A stretch of DNA of 14,539 nt, from positions 1 through 14,539 of the forward strand of contig UZAE01001212.1 of the NCBI GenBank assembly GCA_900617975.1, written 5' to 3'. The notes beneath the pieces are model-generated. The model was given only the letters and a program-made list of their open reading frames with translations. It was not told the DNA's origin and made no database searches. Origin of the DNA: Rodentolepis nana. Its lineage: Eukaryota > Platyhelminthes > Cestoda > Cyclophyllidea > Hymenolepididae. How positions within the stretch are numbered: position 1 is the stretch's first letter; each line of letters begins with the position of its first letter. Positions 7,303-14,539 of the stretch are shown here, in pieces. Both the position numbers and the translations under genes were made by a program.

Positions 7303-9480
7303 TCAATACGAGGCCGCTATTTATGGCTCCGAATCCAGATTTTAAAGTAAAATTTACTTCTATTTTAGAATTAAATTGAATTAAATTAAATTGGCTATTT
7401 GAAAGGCCATTTCGCTCGTCTGGATTGGATGAAATAACGATTAAAAAATAATTTCCCGTCATTAAGGTCTTAATTGCCACATTGAGAGCAACGATGAATA
7501 CTTCCGGCTATTTGGAGGATCAAATAAACCGAAAATATGTTCAGTTAAAAGGCGGTTGCATCTAATTAAGTCAAACCAAACCCCAAATTTAGCAAGAAAT
7601 AACAGAACGTGAGTTTCATTGCGGGCTTATTAAATGAAAACATAAATCTCATTGAGCAAATTTACTTGGCTTTTCACCCTAAAGTGGCACTAATATGAGC
7701 AGAAACATCTTTAATAATTCGACTGCTATTTACCCTTAACACAGTCAACTGATAGTAAAAACTGGCAATAAGAATGAATCGAAGTTTAAAAACTTGGGTT
7801 AAAATTGGTAAATTAGATGAAATCGGAAATGAAGGAGAGTGTTGAAGAACAGCGGTGTTAAGCGTCTAAAATGGGTCACTGAAAATGGTTTTTCGTAAAG
7901 TACCCTTTGTGGGGTTTCCTATTTCGTGCTACTTGGTGGGTTTTTAATTAGATAGCAGACAGTGATTTAACGAAAATTGCTGAAATCAGTAGACTGCAAG
8001 TTGCATGAGTTAACAAGGCGGAAAAAATAGGTGTCTATGAAAGCAAATAAATGAGATGAGTTGAATCCCGAGTACGCCAGAAGCCTCAGGTGATTCATAT
8101 GCTTCACTTTGGCATTACAAAGCTTAGAAAACAATCATACCGCCTGAAGTTCATTAGATCTATAAATCGTGGTGTTCAGACACTATACCTCCGTTAATTG
8201 ATTCTGGAAGTAAACTGTCTGAGAATTTTGAAAATAAAGAAGCAATACATCTTATCATTCAAGGGTAATTAAAACATTAAAATTCCTCCGCACTTTGAAT
8301 ATTAAAGTATTTAAATTCATATAACTACATCGGTGACTTAGTATTTTGTGACCTTTATAAATTGTGACCTTAAGTAGGGTGCTAAAGGTAGTCTGCTCAA
8401 TCGGTTCAAAATTTTTCCATTAAAATTGTTTTCGATGTTTTTTAAAAAAAAGAAAAATTGAATAGATTTCATATTCATCAAATAATTGTTTTTGACTAGA
8501 TTCACGAAATTAGTTAATACTCAGAAGTAAATTCACATTTTGACAGTTAAAAATAAATTAAAAGTCTTTATAAATGTTCATGAAATTATTTTATTTCAAT
8601 AAGTTGTGCTAAATCAACAAAAATTGCACAAATTATTATCTATCTGAACTAAAGGGCTTGAAATATGTTTCATTCAAATTAAATGGTTTAGCTTAATGTG
8701 TGTATATGTATATCTTTCAATTTGTGGCAATACCCAGTATTAGATGACGTGACTGAATATCCTTGATCTCAGATAGGAAAACGAGAGACTGAGAAAGTCA
8801 TTAATAGTCACTGACAAGGACATACAAGCGTTGTTAGTAAAATTTATACGCGAAAATTTAGGTTTGACAAAATTGTAATCGATTTCAGAAGATTGCACTA
8901 ATATTTTAACTTCCATATCTGTCGTGGTGGATAGAGATTAGTCGGAAAATACACCAATTTATGAATGAAGTTTTCTGCGAGATGAAGTGATATCGATATA
9001 AAACTTCCGGTTCATGGTAGTGTTTTTTCGTCTTCTCATTTATATTTCTTTCGTTCGGCAGTCAATAATAGCCATAGCACGAGCCTAGTCAATCAAATCC
9101 ACCAACAGTAAAACTTATATAAAAGTGCAGTTGTAGCTTTATTGTATTGAAAATCAAACCTGAACTCTGTTTTCAAGGCAAATATTAAAATTCTTATTGT
9201 GGCAAGGAGCATTTTATTGCAGTCATCTTACACATATTCATATATGTCCATTTATATATGTGTTTTTAAATTAAGAAACTAGATTCGTTAAGTTTCCATT
9301 GAATGATCAATGAAAGTGATCAGTAAATTGGCAAAGCTAGTTCAACATAAACTGCGTTTTAGGTGTAAACAATCCTTATTTTAACTCAACCTAATGTATT
9401 TCCAATTTTATAAATTATTTCCATGTTTTTGGTTGTTGTACAAAATGTTAAAAACCGTGTCAGAATCAAATAATTAAATT
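7303..9480. other. Intergenic, nothing recognised
   Basis: AT-rich, stop-dense sequence. Small local items only: AAGTAAA/TTTACTT near 7346 nested in AATCCAGA/TCTGGATT, and short AATTAAATT reiterations near 7370. Confidence 0.55.
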
Positions 9481-11529
9481 ATCAGTCGGCTTTTCTGTTA
9501 AATTTTAAAACACAATCGACACCTTGTCCTGAATGTTTGTAATGCTACATAGGCGGTTAATTACATTACTTGGCGGTCTATTTAATAGCCTGTGGCTTTG
9601 TTTTATTTGGCATCCCTTGATACCTCCCTGTTTAAAGTGTTTTGTAACGATCCACTGACATTTCTGTGCTGGGACAACTGGTTTCCTAATTAGATTTGTT
9701 GCCAATAACTCAATCCACTCCAAAATAGCATTTAGGCACCCAGAGTAAATTCCCAACAACCGCCCCCCCCCCCTCCCATACTAAACACATCACACAGTCG
9801 AATCATCTAACGTACTGCTGAACTCAGTGAGTTCAAACACATTTATATTACATTAAGCCCACCTACTTTTATCTGATCGGAACAAGACGTCTGTTAAACA
9901 ACAGTGTACAGCCGAGCACTGCATTCTTTTTTTTAAAAAAAGGGAAAATTTGTGCATTTTGATTGCAATAAAGTGAAGAATACTTTTGAAATCAAGTAAA
10001 AATGCGTACATCATTGTCCTTAAGACATTGTTTATATTATCAATTTGTACCCCTTTCCCAATTGAATGCCTTTGGAAGTGCAGGAGGTTGCTTGATTGAA
10101 TTTAAAGTAGTCAGTCACAATTGCTTCTGGTAGTTTGAATGAGAAATTCAATACCGACTTTAGGTTATTTTTATTCAGATTTACTACCATTTGGTTTTAA
10201 TGTTTGCTATTGCTCTTCGACGTAATCCATACGAATCCTCTAAACAGGAAGAATAAAGAGGAATTCCAACTAAAGATTCATGAGGTGTCGCATAAAGAGT
10301 AGAGGATGAAAGCCTTTCGTCCAAAGACGTTTACTTCATTTGAGTCCTGGATGCATCAGACTGTTATCTTCACCTAAGGAGTCTGCTAATTCCCTGCACA
10401 TATCCTGATGATATGCGTGACAATGAGCCACACTTTATAAAAAAAATTACTCTGAGACACAAGGACTTCCAAAAGCATACTCAAGTTTACTGCCCATGCA
10501 GGTTTATCAGCCTTTTAGGTTCTATGACACATTCGACTTCCAACTGTCATTGAGATTTGGATGCCACTCACAAACTGGCAGTTTTACCACTTCATGAGCT
10601 GTTTTATAAGTGGCATTAAAAAAAGCCGCTAAGATTAAGCGGATCTGCATGTTTGTGATTTCACCAGCCAACTGAAATGAATGTGCTAGTCGACTAACAG
10701 TCAAACTTATGCTTTTAATGAGTACCAACCCACTATCTCCCCCCCCCCTCTCTATTTACTTTCAATCACTCGTCAACCATTGCAATATCTATTTTATGTC
10801 TATTAAACTCCTATTGTACTCACGCCAAGTATAAATTTTTGACGGCCTTGACAGTCTCATTTTTTCACTTTAAAAGTCCATCATCATCCCCCATCCCTAC
10901 CCTTATTGGCTAACTTGTGCACAAACACATAGTGCATGTTACTCACCCTGTGCTCACAATTTCAGTATTTCCTTTGAGTATTATTTCTGCAAGCAATTCC
11001 TCCCCGCTCCCTCTCTTTTCACTTCCACGCCTGAAATGGGGATTGGCTGCAAATTGAATGGAACTGCTTGTGAAAAGCTTGCTCACTGGATTCGGCTTTG
11101 AAATATTGCACCAAAGCCCAAACGAGGACCACATCTTTAAACTGTTGCGACTATTCTCTAATTGCGCTGCCTCAAAGTTCATTTAAAGCCAAGAAAGAAA
11201 GGTTACACAAAGTTATGTTTAAGATAAGTCCATCAAAACCCCAATGAAGGCTTTGTGTGAACCACCATTTCGAAGGAATCCGATCAAAAATATGGAAGCT
11301 CTAAGCTACCAACTGTATGTGAATAGACGCATAACAAGCAGGCAGTGCCCTTGAACCAACAACGGAGTCCATGCTACACAGGCTTAATGACCAGTAATGC
11401 TTGAAATAGAATGTTCCTTTTAGACCAAAGGAATTGAAACGCCACATAGCAGAGCGTGAACTTCAACGATGGTTTCAAATTCAACGTGAACTTCCTTAAA
11501 ATAATATACATTCTAAATCTAAGGAACAA
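9481..11529. other. Intergenic, less AT-rich, three minus-strand open frames of unknown nature
   Basis: Open frames of 68-84 codons on the minus strand (9505-9759, 10522-10728, 10943-11182) show no motif I recognise and no shared splice context. Composition is more even than at 7300-9480, as might be left by an old transposon, but I could not find a family signature. Confidence 0.4.
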
Positions 11530-11541
11530 TATCTTCAATAC

Positions 11542-11841
11542 GGAGTGTGAGATAGACTTACCACTACATGGTGCACCCTGGCCAATATATACTCAGACCT
11601 CAGTTGACTTCTGACTTCAACCCACTATGACCTCGCTGTATGTCCTATTCGACCACTCCCGCAATACTCACCTTACCCTTTTTCTATCTTTGTATCTGTC
11701 CTCCTTTTTACATCTGCGAATCTTTCTTCTATTTCCCCTCTCCTATTTTTACGACTTTGATATTCCTCCCCATGCGAAGCCCGAAGTCAACTAAAGAGCT
11801 AATGATAGCTATCAAAACTCCTACAATTTGAAAGAAATAAT
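11542..11841 (+). mobile_element. SINE-like ribozyme retroposon, copy C (ribozyme damaged)
   Basis: This copy is flanked by a perfect 12-bp target-site duplication TATCTTCAATAC (11530-11541 and 11842-11853). It starts GGAGTGTGAGATAGAC and ends CCTACAATTTGAAAGAAATAAT. The head is degraded: about 20 bases between P4 and the CAGTTGACTTCTGA block are deleted, removing J4/2 with the catalytic C and P2'. The inner inverted pair AGTTGACTTC / GAAGTCAACT is intact. A 63-codon open frame at 11640-11831 lies wholly inside the element and is incidental. Confidence 0.9.
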
Positions 11842-12176
11842 TATCTTCAATACTGATATCTCACCATTATTTATGCGCATACATTTTTTATTAAAATGCA
11901 TATTATATGTATTAATAAATGAACATAGCCTGAAATATCTCCCATTGCAAAACTATTCACGTTGAAGATCATGATTATCAGGCCTCAAGCTCTAATCAGT
12001 AAATTTCCGAATCGATGTTCATTTTCTGCATTGTTAATTTGAGATACTGGTCACCTCATGCAAGTATTCTCATTAATTAGAATAGGCGCAGTACATGTCA
12101 GTACGGAAAATTGCAATAGAAGGGCATTTTATGCGCTTGTAGCATCATCACATTTTTTGACAACAGATTTTCATCC

Positions 12177-12182
12177 TTTATT
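12177..12182 (-). terminator. Putative polyadenylation signal of the nAChR-like gene
   Basis: AATAAA on the minus strand, about 100 nt past the TAG at 12286-12288, is a normal distance for a short 3' UTR. Confidence 0.45.
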
Positions 12183-12285
12183 ATGCCAGAAAAAAATATT
12201 GCCATACAAGAATTGAGCTTGTATTTCGTCACATGGAGACAGAGATAAGCTTGTTCGATAAATGAGTATTCAGGTGGGCATTGTG

Positions 12286-12507
12286 CTAATCTATTGGATC
12301 AACATATTTAGCCAATTCTTTGAAGCGATTGAAGAGAACCTCACCGGGAGTGTCTTCATCGATCTCATAGGGCATTGGAGGGATCAAGGTGATCATTCCC
12401 GTCACGACGATGAGAATGAGATATGCCCAAAAACAGTATCGGTCTATCACCATACCCACGGCATCCCATTCACTTGCTTGACGAGAATTTTTGTCTTTTG
12501 TATTGAA
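12286..12507 (-). CDS. Nicotinic acetylcholine receptor-like subunit, terminal exon (M4)
   Basis: Read on the minus strand, the exon gives 73 residues plus TAG. It encodes the end of the intracellular MA helix, FNTKDKNSRQASEW, then DAVGMVIDRYCFW and M4 (AYLILIVVTGMITLI). A 31-residue tail follows, beginning PPMPYEIDEDTPGE and ending VDPID. The pattern E-W-x-x-V-x-M-V-I-D-R is the hallmark of the MA-M4 junction in nicotinic receptor subunits, pentameric Cys-loop ligand-gated cation channels at synapses and muscle. The acceptor ACAATTTTAG lies at 12508-12517 on the plus map, and the exon starts in phase 0. M1-M3 and the ligand-binding domain must lie beyond the window. The extracellular tail after M4 is longer than in most vertebrate subunits. 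Whether it is an alpha subunit (vicinal cysteines) cannot be seen here. Confidence 0.9.
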   Translation of the reverse strand, partial: FNTKDKNSRQASEWDAVGMVIDRYCFWAYLILIVVTGMITLIPPMPYEIDEDTPGEVLFNRFKELAKYVDPID

Positions 12508-12583
12508 CTAAAATTGTACCAATTTTGTAGATTATGTATTCAATGTGTTTAAATACAAAATATTCAGCCTAATAATGATTACG

Positions 12584-12676
12584 GGATTTTCCGAAAATCC
12601 GCCCTGTACGGTTAAACGAAAAATTTCTTTTCATGAAGCTTTTTTGAAACCAAATAACCGCTTATCCGAATAAGCG
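12584..12676. repeat. Pair of small perfect hairpins
   Basis: GGATTTT / AAAATCC with loop CCG (12584-12600) and CGCTTAT / ATAAGCG with loop CCGA (12659-12676) lie 58 bp apart. Both have CCG(A) loops, with GGTTAAACGAAAAATTT between. The style recalls terminal repeats of pogo/Tigger-like DNA transposons, but no partner end or TA duplication was identified. Confidence 0.5.
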
Positions 12677-12713
12677 CTCGTTGGGAGATAATACAGAAGT
12701 AAAATATTTCACC

Positions 12714-13030
12714 TGTGGGACACGTCATAGCTTAACACGTCATCGCATGCCTGCACGCCAGGATTGGGAGGTGCGACCGTACAAACAGTGACCAATCATT
12801 AACCTCTGTTTGTTTAACCTAATCCACCATTCTGATCATGATTAAGCTCCCTACGTGTACACTTGATCCGCAATACTCGTACTGAATAAACGTGCTCCGT
12901 GCTACACGTCTGTTTCCTTTCATAGCTGGGCTATAGCTTAGTTAGTTCTGGGAGTCTGGCTAGATGTTGGAGAATCTGCCATAGAGATTTCTGAGTCAGT
13001 CAGGCTTTACTAAGGTAGCAATCCGCTACA
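12714..13030 (+). mobile_element. Solo LTR, copy 2
   Basis: This 317-bp block runs from TGTGGGACACGTCATAGC to GCAATCCGCTACA and matches the LTR at 6981-7298 read on the other strand. AATAAA at 12885-12890, followed by GT-rich sequence, suits an LTR R region and fixes the orientation. ACACGTCAT is duplicated at 12720-12728 and 12735-12743, while the other copy has it once. No target-site duplication is visible. It lies in the intron of the nAChR-like gene, antisense to it. Confidence 0.7.
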
Positions 13031-14041
13031 GTAGTTTGTTATCAATTTCGTATTTGGTATCTCTAAGCTCTGGTATCTTTTGTCATGGACTTCCGGTAAC
13101 CACAATCATACCACATCTATTATCCTACGAACAATTAGCTAACACTGCCAAAAGTATTTTAATTCAGATTCAACACAAATATGGGACTTCACCTATTAAC
13201 AAAATTTGTGATCCTTTTTGAAAAATCGAATAATGTAATACATTAATTGGCTAGATACGTATCAATAATTAATGTAATTAAGAATAATTGTTTTAATTTT
13301 TTCTGTTTACTTTTGCCTCGAGAAATTATATTTTTCAAATGGCAGGCTTTATAATATTTATCATTAGCCCTAACCTCGAGAAATTAATGCCTGTAAAGTA
13401 CACAATTAGAGTAGGCAACGATATGCTGATCGCGTCAAGGAGCAAATAAGGTCACAAGTGTGGAAACCTTTCGACCTATCAATGGTCAATAGTCATTACA
13501 GGGTCATAGTAACCAAATCATATTTAACGGTTAAATCCCATGTCAACTCCCCGCACCGGTTGCATACACTTCCCCCCCCTCCCCCCCACACAGCTCAAAT
13601 AAAAGTTTTTTTTCAATTCAAGCATCTATTTCCTCTATATTGTTGAGACATGCGAAGCCAATCCAGGGAGATATTTGACAGTAGAAGGTCTTGTCATAGA
13701 AATTACTGCGCACAATTCAAGGATTATTCGTGTAGCAATTTGATAAGCGTTCAAACATTATTGGAGGAATATGGACAAAAAAACAGTTAGTTTGCACGAT
13801 TTCAAATCGTTTGTACCATTTTGGCAACTATATCACCAATAGTACTTGCTTATTAGGTCATCTTTTTTCAATGTGCAGTAAATAGGCAGCATTTGACTGC
13901 ACATCTTTTAATTGAAATAATCTACTCGAGAATATTAAATCCATAGCTATCATTTATTAAATGCCAATAATGAACTGATAAACAAAGTAATAAGTGCAGA
14001 AAGAATTTATTCACTTCAAATGATTTCTCAATGAATATCAC
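13031..14041 (-). other. Intron of the nAChR-like gene; no coding seen
   Basis: Holds the retroposon stub and C-rich runs near 13572-13587. The open frames here (13036-13221, 13458-13646) carry no recognisable domain. Confidence 0.5.
13329..13373 (-). mobile_element. SINE-like retroposon, copy E (45-bp 5'-truncated stub)
   Basis: The minus strand reads GGGCTAATGATAAATATTAT and then AAGCCTGCCATTTGAAAAATA, the last part of the family consensus. It is flanked by a perfect 13-bp duplication CCTCGAGAAATTA at 13316-13328 and 13374-13386. A genuine insertion containing only the 3' end indicates incomplete reverse transcription from the 3' end. It lies in the intron of the nAChR-like gene, in sense orientation, without the ribozyme. 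Confidence 0.88.
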
Positions 14042-14081
14042 CTTTGGAAGTGAGGCCTGGATCTTGGAGAAGATATTCAGC
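14042..14081 (-). CDS. Candidate 40-nt exon of the nAChR-like subunit (MA helix)
   Basis: On the minus strand a strong acceptor (TTTTTTTATCCATTTTAG) is followed by 40 nt and then a donor CCAAAG|GTGATA. Read so that it ends in phase 0, as the terminal exon requires, it encodes LNIFSKIQASLPK. This is amphipathic and fits the intracellular MA helix that precedes the conserved E-W and M4. Local GC content exceeds its surroundings. The intron to the terminal exon would be 1534 bp and hold the solo LTR and the retroposon stub. The loop is too variable for homology to decide. Confidence 0.42.
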
Positions 14082-14187
14082 CTAAAATGGATAAAAAAAC
14101 GCTTCGCAATAAATTTTGCCATTTTATTTCATGGGCACAATAAACTTGTTAGCGATACAAATCAGCACACTTTAATTCTCAACGAAT

Positions 14188-14258
14188 GGGTGTGTGATAG
14201 ACTTACCTCCACGTGGTGCACCCTGGGCAACGTATACTTATACAGCAAAAATGTCTAT
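14188..14258 (+). ncRNA. HDV-like self-cleaving ribozyme in copy D
   Basis: P1 is GGGTGT (14188-14193) with GCACCC (14218-14223). P2 is ATAGAC (14197-14202) with GTCTAT (14253-14258). P3 is ACC (14205-14207) with GGT (14215-14217), and L3 is TCCACGT (14208-14214). The joining strand is TGGGCAA (14224-14230). P4 is GTAT (14232-14235) with ATAC (14240-14243). J4/2 is AGCAAAAAT with candidate catalytic C14246. The double pseudoknot order P1-P2-P3-P1'-P4-P2' is that of HDV-like ribozymes. Cleavage is expected just before G14188, exactly at the target-site duplication boundary. Confidence 0.78.
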
Positions 14259-14512
14259 TAATCGGCAGTTGATTTCTGACTTCAAACTACCATGACCCCA
14301 CTGTATGTCATATTCGACCACTTCTACAGTACTCATCTTACCCTTTCTCTGCCTTTGTACCTTTCTATCTCTTACATCTGTGAATCATTATTCCGTCCCC
14401 CTCTCAACTTTTTGTCACTTTGATGCTTCTTCTCCTCCTCCTCTCTGTGAAGCTCAAAGTCTGCTAAAGAGCTAACGATAATTATCAAAACGCCTGCCAT
14501 TTGAAATAAATG
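14188..14512 (+). mobile_element. SINE-like ribozyme retroposon, copy D (complete)
   Basis: This is the reference copy of the family, 325 bp, bounded by a perfect 14-bp target-site duplication AATTCTCAACGAAT (14174-14187 and 14513-14526). It starts GGGTGTGTGATAGAC and ends CGCCTGCCATTTGAAATAAATG. Order within it: ribozyme head; CAGTTGATTTCTGACTTC block; a pyrimidine-rich middle of about 130 bp; GCTAAAGAGCTAACGATAATTA; 3' end with a short A/T tail. No convincing tRNA-type A/B boxes or 7SL/5S similarity were seen, so promoter origin is unknown. It lies antisense within the likely upstream intron of the nAChR-like gene. Confidence 0.92.
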
Positions 14513-14539
14513 AATTCTCAACGAATAATTTTGCTGTTT

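Noticed and set aside
7187..7480. 97-codon minus-strand open frame
   Set aside because: Most of it reads through the solo LTR at 6981-7298; no protein motif.
9117..9126. TATATAAAAG TATA-box-like string
   Set aside because: No gene or open frame follows on either strand; expected by chance in AT-rich DNA.
12262..12552. 96-codon plus-strand open frame
   Set aside because: It is the shadow of the minus-strand nAChR exon, which carries the recognisable residues.
14188..14258. Hammerhead ribozyme in the retroposon head (as in schistosome Sm-alpha elements)
   Set aside because: The hammerhead core CTGATGA ... GAAA is absent; the pairing order fits the HDV type.
14188..14512. Retroposon as a MITE (DNA transposon)
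   Set aside because: No terminal inverted repeats, 12-14 bp variable duplications and a 5'-truncated copy all point to retroposition.
1..14539. CRISPR array, rRNA or bacterial-style operon
   Set aside because: No regularly spaced repeats or rRNA blocks; genes are split by introns.

Overview
The window is metazoan nuclear DNA: AT-rich, intron-bearing, and scattered with dispersed repeats and long C/G homopolymers. The two recognisable genes are neurotransmitter receptors. The intron style, a possible 40-nt micro-exon and the repeat load suggest an invertebrate, most likely a flatworm (Platyhelminthes). That assignment is inference; no rRNA or other species marker is present.

Gene 1 (+ strand, exons from 3662 to 6002) is the 3' end of a class C GPCR of the metabotropic glutamate receptor family. 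It covers TM4 to TM7 and a roughly 180-residue cytoplasmic tail. Four exons join in frame with GT-AG introns, and the protein ends in a PDZ-ligand-like Ser-Leu-Leu. The ligand-binding domain and TM1-TM3 are not visible. A weak candidate for the preceding IL2/TM4 exon lies at 578-716. Gene 2 (- strand, last exon 12286-12507) is the C-terminal exon of a Cys-loop channel of nicotinic acetylcholine receptor type, carrying M4. A possible 40-nt exon lies upstream of it at 14042-14081. The two genes are convergent, with about 6.3 kb between their stop codons.

Most of the rest is mobile-element debris. (a) A short retroposon (SINE-like, about 300-325 bp) is present five times: 1213-1529 (-), 2316-2561 (+, 3' end lost), 11542-11841 (+), 14188-14512 (+) and a 45-bp 5'-truncated stub at 13329-13373 (-). 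Three copies have perfect 12-14 bp target-site duplications. (b) Two solo LTRs of about 318 bp, with TG..CA ends, lie at 6981-7298 (-) and 12714-13030 (+); the first has a 4-bp target-site duplication. (c) There are (TA)n tracts, poly-C/G runs and small perfect hairpins.

The most interesting observation is that the first 70 or so nucleotides of the retroposon fold as an HDV-like self-cleaving ribozyme. P1, P2, P3, L3 (UCC...), the J1.1/4 string TGGGCAAC, P4 and a J4/2 cytosine are all in the right order. The predicted cleavage site coincides with the first base after the target-site duplication. Three copies keep the full core; one has lost the J4/2-P2' segment. The ribozyme class and its link to retrotransposons are known; this SINE family itself is one I do not recognise.
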